A DNA stretch of 51,544 nucleotides from assembly GCA_016182805.1 (NCBI GenBank), contig JACPFV010000041.1, positions 1-51,544 on the forward strand, given 5' to 3'. The notes under the pieces were generated by a model. That model was not told the origin of the DNA. It did not search any database and was given only the letters and a program-made list of their open reading frames with translations. The position numbers were made by a program, and so were the translations under genes. Source of the DNA: Gammaproteobacteria bacterium. Lineage in GTDB: Bacteria; Pseudomonadota; Gammaproteobacteria; Nevskiales; Nevskiaceae. Positions 1 through 8,015 of the stretch are shown in pieces. Each line of letters starts with the position of its first letter. Within the stretch, counting starts at the first letter, position 1.

Positions 1-1595
1 CCGAAGGCCATGCCGTGCTCGCCCGCCAGGCGCGACGCGCAGAACGCCTCGGCGACGGCGCCGTTGCCCGCGCGCAGCAGGATCGAGGCCTGCCAGGCCA
101 GCGCCATGCGCTCGACCACGTGGCGCGAGCGCAGTTCCAGGCTGTCGCGGTCGGCCAGCGCCCGTTGCAGCGCCGCGGTCTCGCGGTCCAGCGCCGGGTG
201 CGCGCCCTTGGCCGCCCGCAGCTCGGCGAAGTACGCGTCGACCGTCTCCGGCTCGCGCGCCATCGCGCGCAGCACGTCCAGGCACTGGATGTTGCCGCAG
301 CCCTCCCACAAGGAATTGAGCGGCGCCTCGCGGTACAGGCGCGGCAGCATTGTCTCTTCCACGTAGCCGGCGCCGCCCAGGCATTCCTGCGCCTCGTTGA
401 CCGCCGCCGGCGCGCGCTTGCACACCCAGTACTTGCCAACGGCGGTGCCGATGCGCGCGAGCGCGGCCGCCTGCGCGTCGCGCGGCGCCTCGTCCACCGC
501 GCGGGCGGCGCGGAACGCCAGCGCGGTGGCCGCCTCGGTCTCCAGCGCCAGATCGGCCAGCACGTTGCGCATCAGCGGGTGCTCGATCAGGCGCTTGCCG
601 AAGGCCTTGCGGTGGCTGGCGTGGTGGATCGCCTGCACCAGCGCCTGCCGCGCCAGCGCCGCGGAGCACACCATGCAGTCCAGGCGCGTGAGCGCGACCA
701 TGTCCAGGATCGTGGCGACGCCGCGGCCCCCCTCGCCGATCATCACGGCATGCGCGCCCTGGAACTCGACCTCGCTGGAGGCGTTGCTCCAGTTGCCCAG
801 CTTGTCCTTGAGCCGCTGGATGCGCAGCGCGTTGCGCGTGCCGTCCGGCCGCCAGCGCGGCAGCAGGAAGCAGGTCAGGCCCCCGTCGGCTTGCGCCAGC
901 ACCAGGAAGGCGTCGCACATCGGCGCCGATAGGAACCACTTGTGGCCCACCAGCTCGTACGCGCCGCCGCCGGCGGCGTGCGCGCGCGTGGTGTTGGCGC
1001 GCACGTCGCTGCCGCCCTGCTTCTCGGTCATGCCCATGCCGATCATGCAGGCGCGCTTGCCCGCCGCCGGCAGCGCGCGCGGATCGTAGTCCAGCGCGGT
1101 GACGCGCGGCAGCCATTCGCGGGCGACGTCCGGCTGCGCGCGCAGCGAGGGCACGCAGGCGTACGTCATCGTGATCGGGCAGCTCGTGCCCTGCTCGGCC
1201 TGGTGATGCAGGTAGCACAGGGCCGCCCGCGCGACGTGCGCGCCCGGCTTGTCCTCGTGGACCCAGGCGAAGGAATGCACGCCGTGGCGCATCGCCAGCT
1301 CCATGACGCGGTGATAGGACGGATGGAACGACACCTCGTCCAGGCGGTGGCCGTAGGGATCGAACAGCCGGAGCTGCGGCTTGTTCGCGTTGGCGGCGAA
1401 GCCCAGCTCCATCAGCTCGCCGCCGGCGATGCGGCCGTAGGCCGCGACCTGCGGCTCCGCCCAGGCGCCGCCTTCGCGCCGCAGGGCGTCGCGCAGGGCG
1501 GCGTCGGTCGCGTAGAGGTCGAGGCTTCCCAGCGGCGGCGGCTGGTTCAGGACTTCGTGGGTGACACCGAACGGCAGGGCGGCTTGAAGGTTCAT
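1..1595 (-). CDS. AidB-like acyl-CoA dehydrogenase (C-terminus cut by window edge)
   Basis: An FAD-dependent acyl-CoA dehydrogenase of the AidB subgroup; about 531 codons are visible and the C-terminal end lies outside the window. The protein opens with the AidB-type N-terminal extension (HEVLNQPPPLGSLDLY), has GMGMTEKQGGSDV at residues 187-199 and the conserved NSIWEGCGNIQCLDVLRA stretch further on. E. coli AidB is an alkylation-response protein that binds DNA and FAD; many relatives sit in lipid-catabolism loci, and the neighbours here (TetR, acyl-CoA synthetase) fit that reading better. The ATG overlaps the stop of the upstream TetR gene as ATGA, so the two are probably translated together. 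The family is clear; the substrate is unknown. Confidence 0.9.
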   Translation of the reverse strand, partial: MNLQAALPFGVTHEVLNQPPPLGSLDLYATDAALRDALRREGGAWAEPQVAAYGRIAGGELMELGFAANANKPQLRLFDPYGHRLDEVSFHPSYHRVMELAMRHGVHSFAWVHEDKPGAHVARAALCYLHHQAEQGTSCPITMTYACVPSLRAQPDVAREWLPRVTALDYDPRALPAAGKRACMIGMGMTEKQGGSDVRANTTRAHAAGGGAYELVGHKWFLSAPMCDAFLVLAQADGGLTCFLLPRWRPDGTRNALRIQRLKDKLGNWSNASSEVEFQGAHAVMIGEGGRGVATILDMVALTRLDCMVCSAALARQALVQAIHHASHRKAFGKRLIEHPLMRNVLADLALETEAATALAFRAARAVDEAPRDAQAAALARIGTAVGKYWVCKRAPAAVNEAQECLGGAGYVEETMLPRLYREAPLNSLWEGCGNIQCLDVLRAMAREPETVDAYFAELRAAKGAHPALDRETAALQRALADRDSLELRSRHVVERMALAWQASILLRAGNGAVAEAFCASRLAGEHGMAF

Positions 1596-2233
1596 GCGGC
1601 GGTCTCCCGCGCGCCGGCGGCGCGCAAGCAAAACTGGACGATGGACTGGATGAGCCGGGCGCGCTCGCGCGGGGCGAGCCGCCCGTCGACGCCGGCGCGC
1701 GCCGGCGGTGACAGCGGGCCGATCAGCGCCTCGCCGATCGCGCCGACGATGCCGGCGGCGGCGACCTGCGCGTCCTGCTCGGCGAACTCGCCGGCGCGCA
1801 TGCCCTCGCGCAGCAGCTTGTGCAGCTCGCGGGTGTAGGCGCGCCGGTACAGCAGGCGCTGTTCCTCGACCTCCGGCTCGGTCGGCTCGGCGAGCATCGC
1901 GTAGGCGAAGCGGTGGCCCTCGATCGCGCGCTCGGCGAACGAGCGCACCGCGTTGGCCAGGCGCCCGGCGCAGCTCGCGCCGGCGGCGGCGGCCTGCACG
2001 AAGTTGTCCACCTCGCGCTGCGTGTAGACGCGGAACGCCTCGGCGAACAGCTCGGCGCGGTCGGGGAAATAGCGGTACAGGGTGCCGGTGGCGATGCCGG
2101 CGTCGCGCGCGAGCCGCGACATGGTCGCGGCGGAAAAGCCGCCCGCCGCGAGGCGCCCGCGCACCGCCTCCAGGATGCGCCGGCGCACGGCGTCCTTGCG
2201 GCTGCGGACCTTCTCGGTTTCGCGATACGCCAT
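1592..2233 (-). CDS. TetR/AcrR family transcriptional regulator
   Basis: A 213-residue TetR-family repressor. The N-terminal helix-turn-helix lies at about residues 25-63 (AATMSRLARDAGIATGTLYRYFPDRAELF); the rest is an all-helical ligand-binding domain with no family I can name. It is the first gene of a two-gene operon with the AidB-like dehydrogenase, coupled by an ATGA overlap. Two copies of a TGAAC-N4-GTTCA palindrome stand immediately upstream of its start, so autoregulation of the operon is likely. From the neighbours, an acyl-CoA or fatty-acid-like inducer is plausible; that is inference. Confidence 0.9.
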   Translation of the reverse strand: MAYRETEKVRSRKDAVRRRILEAVRGRLAAGGFSAATMSRLARDAGIATGTLYRYFPDRAELFAEAFRVYTQREVDNFVQAAAAGASCAGRLANAVRSFAERAIEGHRFAYAMLAEPTEPEVEEQRLLYRRAYTRELHKLLREGMRAGEFAEQDAQVAAAGIVGAIGEALIGPLSPPARAGVDGRLAPRERARLIQSIVQFCLRAAGARETAA

Positions 2234-2237
2234 GAAA

Positions 2238-2281
2238 TGAACTGTTGTTCAGCTCTTGATGTAGAAGTGAACCACAGTTCA
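2238..2281. promoter_or_regulatory. Tandem palindromic operators of the TetR-aidB-like operon
   Basis: Two 14-bp palindromes of the form TGAAC-N4-GTTCA, at 2238-2251 (spacer TGTT) and 2268-2281 (spacer CACA), start-to-start 30 bp apart, about three helical turns. The first begins 5 bp upstream of the TetR ATG. Arms are identical while spacers differ, as expected for a dimeric repressor site. Binding by the adjacent TetR protein is inferred from position. Confidence 0.75.
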
Positions 2282-2341
2282 TTTGTTAGGGCAAGCGCGG
2301 CCCCGCCCGCCGCCGCGGGCGCCCCGATGCGGCGCGGGGAG

Positions 2342-3412
2342 TTACGGCGCGGGGCTCAGCCGGAAGCGCGCCATCGCCGGCTCGGTCAGGCTGCCCAGGT
2401 ACAGGACGTCGCCGAACTGCTCGACGCTGGTGATGGGCGCGTAGGCGTCGGCGCCGACGTGCTGCAGGTTGGCCGTCACCGTGCCGTCCAGGCCCAGGCC
2501 CAGCACGAAGCCGTGCTTGACCGGCTTGGGCTGCACGAAGGCCGGCAGGCGGAACACGACCTTGCGCAGGAACGGCTGGGGCAGCAGGCGGTCCAGGTCC
2601 GCCGCGCGCGGCGCGTACAGCGCCACCCAGAAGCGGTCCCTGCCGTTGAAGCTCAGGTTGTCGGGGAAGCCCGGCAGGTTTTCGATGAACGGCTCCGCGG
2701 TGCCGGCCTTGCCGCCCTTGAGCCAGTAGCGCAGGACGCGGTACTCGGCGGTCTCGTTGACCAGCACGTAGGCGTCGTCCGGCCCCACCGCGACGCCGTT
2801 GGGGAAGTGCAGCCCGGCGAGCAGGGTGCGGACCTCGCGCGTGGCCGGGTCGTAGCGCAGCAGGCGGCCGGTGCCGCCGTGCTCGAGGAAGTCCGCCATC
2901 GTGGCGTCGATGCCGAAGCGGCTCGAGGCGTCGGTGAAGTAGACCGCGCCGTCGCCGGCGACGTCGACGTCGTCGGTGAAGCGGAACGGCACGCCGTCGG
3001 CCTCGGCGATCGCGGCGGCGACGCGGTTGTCGGGGCCCAGGAACAGCAGGCCCTTCCAGGCGTCGGCGATCCACAGCCCGCCGCCGCGCACGCAGGCGCC
3101 GAGCGGGCGGCCGCCGGTGTTGAGCAGTTCGACGGGGTTGGCACCGTCGGCATCGAAGCGCACGACCCGGCCGTCCGCGTAACCGGCAAACACGTTCCCC
3201 GCCGCGTCCAGCGCCAGCCCTTCCGGCCCGTGGCCGTAACCCGGCGCCAGCCGCTGCACGCTCGCGAGCCGGTCGTTGGCGGCGTACGGCCCCTCGAGCG
3301 CGGGCGCGGCGGGCGGCGTCCACGCCGCCGGCTCGATCGGCACCGGCCACAGCAGCAGATAGGCGGCGCCCAGACCCAGCAGCGCGAGCAACGCATGGAG
3401 CATCGTCTTCAT
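2342..3412 (-). CDS. Strictosidine synthase-like / SMP-30 family beta-propeller protein
   Basis: A 356-residue protein with an N-terminal hydrophobic anchor or signal (MKTMLHALLALLGLGAAYLL) followed by a six-bladed propeller typical of the strictosidine synthase-like/SMP-30 group. Signature segments include YFTDASSRFG, TGRLLRYDP, LHFPNGVAV, LVNETAEYRVLRYWLKG and NLPGFPDNLS. These match the bacterial and APMAP-like branch, whose members act as lactonases or esterases rather than in alkaloid synthesis. I chose the ATG at 3412 because a GGGAGGT ribosome site lies just upstream; an in-frame ATG at 3427 would add five residues and lose that spacing. It faces away from the acyl-CoA synthetase gene. 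Substrate unknown. Confidence 0.85.
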   Translation of the reverse strand: MKTMLHALLALLGLGAAYLLLWPVPIEPAAWTPPAAPALEGPYAANDRLASVQRLAPGYGHGPEGLALDAAGNVFAGYADGRVVRFDADGANPVELLNTGGRPLGACVRGGGLWIADAWKGLLFLGPDNRVAAAIAEADGVPFRFTDDVDVAGDGAVYFTDASSRFGIDATMADFLEHGGTGRLLRYDPATREVRTLLAGLHFPNGVAVGPDDAYVLVNETAEYRVLRYWLKGGKAGTAEPFIENLPGFPDNLSFNGRDRFWVALYAPRAADLDRLLPQPFLRKVVFRLPAFVQPKPVKHGFVLGLGLDGTVTANLQHVGADAYAPITSVEQFGDVLYLGSLTEPAMARFRLSPAP

Positions 3413-3526
3413 CGGACCTCCCGCCATGGCGAAACGACAAGCCTAGCAAAGACGCCGCCGCGGCCCGCAGCCGCGGCCGCGACTCACGCGCGCCCGCCGC
3501 CGGCGCCGTACCCGACTGGCGACAGA

Positions 3527-3555
3527 CTGGCCACGGCGCGGAATTCCGCTACTAT
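3527..3555 (+). promoter_or_regulatory. Candidate promoter of the acyl-CoA synthetase gene
   Basis: In the 222-bp gap between divergent genes there is a TACTAT -10 hexamer (3550-3555) with a weak CTGGCC -35 candidate 17 bp upstream. The AT content rises here relative to the surroundings. The -35 match is poor, so this is tentative. Confidence 0.35.
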
Positions 3556-3634
3556 TTGGCGTCCGACCCGAAGAACGTAGCGGCCAGCGCGCAGGCCGCG
3601 CAGGGGCGGCCGGCTATTCAATTCGGGGAACTCA

Positions 3635-5293
3635 ATGACTGAGCAGAAGAATCCGCTGGATATGCTGTTCCACTGGGCGCAGAAGTACCCGCACAAGCCC
3701 TACCTGTTCCAGCCGGTCGACGGCGAGTGGCGCTCCTACACCTGGTCGCAGGTCGAGGACCAGGTGCGCCGCATGGCGGCGGCGCTGCGCAGCCTGGTCA
3801 CCGAGCCGGGATCGCGCATCGCGATCTCCGGCCGCAACACCGCGCACTGGATCATGGCCGACCTGGCGATCTCGCTCGCCGGCCACGTCAGCGTCGGCCT
3901 TTATCCCAAGCAGGCGACCGGCGCGGTGCGCTACATCCTGGACCATTCGGAGACCAAGCTCGTGTTCGTCGGCCCGATGCCGGACGAGGACGACTTCGAG
4001 AAAGCCCTGCCGCCGGGCGTCAAGAGGATCGCCTTCCCGTACCCCGACGTCGGCATCAAGTGCGATCTGCGCTGGGACGATCTGATCGCCAGGCATGCGC
4101 CGCTGGCGTCGACGGTCGTGCCCGCCCCGGACACGCTGATGACGCTGATCTACACCTCCGGCACCACCGGCAACCCCAAGGGCGTGATGGTCACCTACGG
4201 CAACATGATTTTCGCCGGCGAGGGGCTGATGCAGGTGATGCCGCCGCAGGGCCAGGAGCGCTTCTTCTCCTACCTGCCGCTGGCGCATGCCTTCGAGCGC
4301 GGCGCGGTGGAGTTTGCCAGCCTCCACTTCGGCGCCGAGGTCCATTTCCTCGAAAGCATCGAAAAGCTCGCCGAGCAGCTCCAGGAGGTGGCGCCCACGC
4401 GCTTCTTCGGCGTGCCGCTGGTGTACGGCCGCATCCAGGCCGGCGTGCTCAAGAAGCTGCCGCAGCAGAAGCTGGAGCGCCTGAACAAGATCCCGATCCT
4501 GCGCGGCTTCGTCCGCCGCAAGATCCTCGCCGGCATCGGCCTGCAGAACGCGCGCATGTGCTTCGTAGGCGCCGCGCCGATGCCGATCCCGCTGATGGAG
4601 TGGTTCAAGAAGTACCTGGGCCTGGAGATCTACCAGGGCTACGGCATGACCGAGAACAGCATCTACGCCACCGCCAGCCGCCCCGGCGCCAACCGCCTGG
4701 GCGCGGTCGGCCGCGAGATGCCGGGCGCCAACCTCAAGATCTCCGAGGATGGCGAGATCCTGTTCAAGCATCCCGGCGTGATGAAGGGCTATTACAAGGA
4801 GCCGGAAAAGACGCAGGAGGTCTTCACCGCCGACGGCTACCTGCGCACCGGCGACAAGGGCCGCGTGGACGCGGACGGCTACCTCTACATCACCGGTCGC
4901 GTGAAGGACATCTTCAAGACGCTCAAGGGCAAGTACGTGGCGCCGGCGCCGATCGAGGGCGCGCTCTCGCGCAACACCGACATCGACCAGTTGTGCTTCG
5001 TCGGCACCGGCCTCAAGCAGCCGATCATGCTGGTGTCGCTGGCGCCGGCCGCGCGCGCCCGGCCCAAGAACGACGTCGAAAAGGGCCTGCTCGCCGAAAT
5101 GGCGGCGGTCAACAAGAACCTGGAGGCGCACGAGGAGATCGCCAAGATCCTGGTCGTGAAGGACGCCTGGACGATCGACAACGGCCTGATGACGCCGACG
5201 CTCAAGGTCAAGCGCAACGAGGTGGAGAAGCGCTACGGCTCCCTGGTCCAGGTCGAGGCGGAGAAGCGCACGCCCATCGCCTGGGAAGCGTAG
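3635..5293 (+). CDS. AMP-forming long-chain acyl-CoA synthetase
   Basis: A 552-residue adenylate-forming enzyme that activates a carboxylic acid (probably a long-chain fatty acid) to acyl-CoA with ATP and CoA. The P-loop-like A3 motif LIYTSGTTGNPKGVM is at about residues 170-184, followed by the A5 motif YQGYGMTEN and the A7/A8 segment LRTGDKGRVDADGYLYITGRVKDIFKTLKGKYVAP. No signal peptide or membrane span, so cytoplasmic or membrane-peripheral. GGGGAA just upstream of the ATG serves as ribosome site. It lies near the AidB-like dehydrogenase, suggesting a fatty-acid or related degradation locus. A strong terminator follows. Exact chain-length preference cannot be read from the sequence. Confidence 0.93.
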   Translation: MTEQKNPLDMLFHWAQKYPHKPYLFQPVDGEWRSYTWSQVEDQVRRMAAALRSLVTEPGSRIAISGRNTAHWIMADLAISLAGHVSVGLYPKQATGAVRYILDHSETKLVFVGPMPDEDDFEKALPPGVKRIAFPYPDVGIKCDLRWDDLIARHAPLASTVVPAPDTLMTLIYTSGTTGNPKGVMVTYGNMIFAGEGLMQVMPPQGQERFFSYLPLAHAFERGAVEFASLHFGAEVHFLESIEKLAEQLQEVAPTRFFGVPLVYGRIQAGVLKKLPQQKLERLNKIPILRGFVRRKILAGIGLQNARMCFVGAAPMPIPLMEWFKKYLGLEIYQGYGMTENSIYATASRPGANRLGAVGREMPGANLKISEDGEILFKHPGVMKGYYKEPEKTQEVFTADGYLRTGDKGRVDADGYLYITGRVKDIFKTLKGKYVAPAPIEGALSRNTDIDQLCFVGTGLKQPIMLVSLAPAARARPKNDVEKGLLAEMAAVNKNLEAHEEIAKILVVKDAWTIDNGLMTPTLKVKRNEVEKRYGSLVQVEAEKRTPIAWEA

Positions 5294-5312
5294 TTCCGGC
5301 CGGACATGCCAG

Positions 5313-5357
5313 GCCGGCCGCGCGGATGAATCCGCCGCGCGGCCGGCTTATTCTTTG
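5313..5357 (+). terminator. Rho-independent terminator after acyl-CoA synthetase
   Basis: A perfect 13-bp stem (GCCGGCCGCGCGG at 5313-5325, complement at 5335-5347), a 9-nt loop and a T-rich tail TTATTCTTT. The tail ends only 3 bp before the ATG of the next gene, so that gene would need its own start very close to, or readthrough across, the hairpin. Confidence 0.85.
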
Positions 5358-5360
5358 TCC

Positions 5361-5804
5361 ATGGAGAAAATCCGAATCCGACCGGCGGTCCCGGACGACG
5401 CCCCGGTGCTCGCCTCGCTGGCCGAGGAGCTGGGCTACCCGGCGGTGGTCGAGGACATGTACTTCCGCCTCACCGACCTGCTGGCGCGCACCGACCACGC
5501 GGTGCTGGTGGCGCACGACGACCGCACCGTCGGCTGGATTCACGTCACGCTGCAACGCACGCTGGAGGCCGGCACCTACGCCCTGATCGCCGGCCTGGTG
5601 GTGACCGGCTCGCGGCGCGGGCTGGGCGTCGGCTCCCGCCTCGTCGCCGCCGCCGAGGAATGGGCGGCGGCGCAAGGCATGGTCGCGGTGCGCGTGGCGT
5701 CCAACGTGCTGCGCGAGCGCACGCACCTGTTCTACCGCAAGCTCGGCTACATCGAGTCCAAGCAGCAGAAGGTCTTCGGCAAGCCTCTGCGCCGGCGCGC
5801 CTGA
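5361..5804 (+). CDS. GNAT family N-acetyltransferase
   Basis: A 147-residue GCN5-related acetyltransferase. It starts with the usual IRIRPAVPDDAPVLASLAEELGYP pattern and carries the acetyl-CoA loop region GLVVTGSRRGLGVGSRLVAAAEEWA at about residues 75-100, ending with NVLRERTHLFYRKLGYIESKQQKVF. The acceptor substrate is unknown. I chose ATG 5361; an in-frame TTG at 5355 is possible. There is no clear ribosome site and the terminator of the previous gene ends at its doorstep, so expression is probably low or by readthrough. It converges on the thioredoxin-like gene with a 3-bp gap. Confidence 0.85.
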   Translation: MEKIRIRPAVPDDAPVLASLAEELGYPAVVEDMYFRLTDLLARTDHAVLVAHDDRTVGWIHVTLQRTLEAGTYALIAGLVVTGSRRGLGVGSRLVAAAEEWAAAQGMVAVRVASNVLRERTHLFYRKLGYIESKQQKVFGKPLRRRA

Positions 5805-5807
5805 AGC

Positions 5808-7136
5808 TCAGCTGGCCGGCGCCGCCAGCTCTTCCTGCAACGCCTTGAGCCTGGCCGCTTCCTCCGGAAACCACGGCCCGTTCTCCTTGAGCGCCTGGGC
5901 GAGCAGCAACTGCGCGTCGAGCCTGCGCCCAAGCGCGCGGTAGGAGCGCGCCCACAGCTCGGCCACGCGCAGGCGGTTGACGCCGTAGGCCAGCCGCGCG
6001 GCTCGCGCGAATTGCGGCAGCGCCTCGGCGTGGCGGTCGCGCGCCGCCAGGCTCTTGCCCCAGCGGTAGGCGTAGACGTAGTCGTCCGGGTAGGCCGCGA
6101 TCAGCCGCTGGAACAGCGCGTCCAGCGCCTCGGCCTTGCCGCCCCGCTCCAGGTAGACGCGCAGATTGTCGGCCAGGTTGCGGTCGCGCCCGATGTCCTC
6201 GCCAACCCGCTTCTGCGCATCGGCGGCGGCGCGCGCCAGCACCAGCGCCTCGCTGCCCGGATCGCCGATGGCCTGGTAAAGGTCGGCCGCCGTCAGAACG
6301 GCGCTGCGCTCGTCCGCGCAGCGGCCCGATTCCACGAACACGCGCTTGTCCAGCAGCAGCCGCATGCGCTCCGCCTGCGGCCGCAGCAGCTCGGCGCGGC
6401 GCGCCTCGGGCAGCTCGGCGGCGCAAGTCATGAAGCGCGACAGCTCGTACGGCCGCTCGCAGCCGAGGCTGGCGTTGAGGACGGCGCGGCCGGCCTTGAC
6501 GCAGGCCGCCGCGTCGTTGTCGTGCGCCGCGCGCAGCATCTCCAGCCGGGCGACCCACAGCGCCGCCTCGGCGTCGCGGCCGATGGCGGTGCGCCAGGCC
6601 GCCGGCAGGCGGATGAACCAGTCCAGGCCCTCGGCGCCCTGGTAGCGGGCGTGGAAGATGCGCAGCACCTCGCGTGCCGCCGCCAGCGACCCGGCGGACT
6701 CGTCGCGCACGCGCGCCATCAGGTCGGCCAGCGTGTTGGCCTGCGCGGTTATGGCGCCGAGCCGCGCGTAGAAGTCGGCGCGCGTCTGCTCGCCCAGGAT
6801 GCGCCCCAGCTCCTCGGCGTTGTCGCGCAGCACGACGTAGGTCGGCAGCGCCTTGACGTCCCAGGCCTGCATCCAGTGGCTGCCTTCCGGCGAGTCGGCG
6901 TCCAGCGGCAGGACCACCATGCCGCGCTGGACCTCGTCCCATTCCGGCCCGTTGTGCACGTTGCGCGCCATGTAGTAGCAGGAGTAGCACCAGGGCGCGT
7001 GGAAATCGATCAGGACCGGGACGCGGCGGGCCTGCGCCTGGCGCATGGCCTCGCGCAGCACGTCGTCGGGATTTTGCGCCGTCGCCGGCGCGGCGACGGC
7101 CCAGGCCAGCAGCGCAGTCAGCAGTCGAAGAGTCAT
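5808..7136 (-). CDS. Periplasmic thioredoxin-fold protein with C-terminal helical repeats
   Basis: A 442-residue protein. Residues 1-20 form a signal peptide ending ATAQ; residues about 24-130 are a thioredoxin fold with the redox motif C50-Y-S-C53 in FHAPWCYSC and the cis-proline segment ALPTYVVL. The remaining 300 residues are alanine-rich helical repeats of TPR-like character, with several cysteines. It is probably a periplasmic thiol-disulfide protein with a protein-binding tail. Its ATG overlaps the stop of the upstream unknown gene (ATGA), so the two likely act together. Similar in architecture to DUF255/thioredoxin-like proteins of Gammaproteobacteria; the partner substrates are unknown. 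Confidence 0.8.
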   Translation of the reverse strand: MTLRLLTALLAWAVAAPATAQNPDDVLREAMRQAQARRVPVLIDFHAPWCYSCYYMARNVHNGPEWDEVQRGMVVLPLDADSPEGSHWMQAWDVKALPTYVVLRDNAEELGRILGEQTRADFYARLGAITAQANTLADLMARVRDESAGSLAAAREVLRIFHARYQGAEGLDWFIRLPAAWRTAIGRDAEAALWVARLEMLRAAHDNDAAACVKAGRAVLNASLGCERPYELSRFMTCAAELPEARRAELLRPQAERMRLLLDKRVFVESGRCADERSAVLTAADLYQAIGDPGSEALVLARAAADAQKRVGEDIGRDRNLADNLRVYLERGGKAEALDALFQRLIAAYPDDYVYAYRWGKSLAARDRHAEALPQFARAARLAYGVNRLRVAELWARSYRALGRRLDAQLLLAQALKENGPWFPEEAARLKALQEELAAPAS

Positions 7137-7831
7137 CGATTCAGGGGCGGCAGCGGCCGCGGAGCGTCGGCCGGCAGCGTCGTGTAGTAGGCGATGCGGG
7201 CATTGTACGGCTTGCCGGTGGCGGGGTCATGGATGTCGGTGATGCCGCGGTACTCCAGCAGCCGGCGCTGCGCCGGGTCGTAGACCACCTCCAGGGTATC
7301 CGCCAGCAGTCGCAGCAGAGTGTCCGGCTCGGCGCGGAAATGCACCGCCGGGCGACCCTCGAAGGTGGCGTCGCCGACGCGCCATACGCGGAACTTGAAG
7401 GCATCCAGGTTGCCGGCGACGAGGAAGCGGAAGCGCGCCGTCCGGCCCGCCATCAGCGCGTCGAACTGCGAGCGCAGCAGGCTGTGGAAGCCGGTGTCCG
7501 CGGTATCGAACGCGCGTTTCCCGCGGCGCGCCGTCGCCGCACGCCGCGCGCCGTAGTCCTGGCGGAACATCTCCACCGTGTCGGCGCCGACCGCCGAGAC
7601 GCCTTCGGCGTAGCCGCCGCGGGCCCGCAGTTCGAGCCGGTACACCGGGACGAAGGGATCGGCGGCAAAGTCCAGGGTCTTGGTCCCCAGCAGCGTGCCG
7701 TCCGGCGCATGGTAGCGGATGCCGCCGCCCAGCCAGCGGTCGCCGTCGAGCCGCTGCTCGTGGACCTCGGTGTAGATATAGCGGTTGCTGTCGAGGTCGT
7801 AGGCATAGCCGTAGAAGCGCGCCGTGAGCAC
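7133..7831 (-). CDS. Conserved-looking protein of unknown function, partner of the thioredoxin-like gene
   Basis: I do not recognise this family. From a GTG at 7831 it gives about 232 residues beginning LTARFYGYAYDLDSNRYIYTEVHEQ and ending YNARIAYYTTLP, with many aromatic residues and beta-strand-like alternation, typical of an exported protein. Yet no signal peptide is present: the frame stays open upstream to ATGs at 7948 and 8038, but that stretch is arginine-rich and looks non-coding, and lies where the promoter of the divergent gene should be. Either the true start is GTG 7831 or an upstream signal sequence has been lost or shifted out of frame. Its stop overlaps the downstream thioredoxin-like start. 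Confidence 0.6.
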   Translation of the reverse strand: MLTARFYGYAYDLDSNRYIYTEVHEQRLDGDRWLGGGIRYHAPDGTLLGTKTLDFAADPFVPVYRLELRARGGYAEGVSAVGADTVEMFRQDYGARRAATARRGKRAFDTADTGFHSLLRSQFDALMAGRTARFRFLVAGNLDAFKFRVWRVGDATFEGRPAVHFRAEPDTLLRLLADTLEVVYDPAQRRLLEYRGITDIHDPATGKPYNARIAYYTTLPADAPRPLPPLNR

Positions 7832-8015
7832 CTCATCGCATGCTCTCCTCGCCCGCCGCGCGTCGCGGGCGTCCGCGCGGCGCGGCGCGATGCGGCGGAC
7901 CCAGTGGTTCCCGGCCGCTTTCGCTATAAGATGTTTTCGGGCGCCCATTCTATTCCGCGGCTCATGGAGCGCCGAGACAAGAAGATCCCAGCGGCATTCT
8001 GCGGAGGAAAATCGC

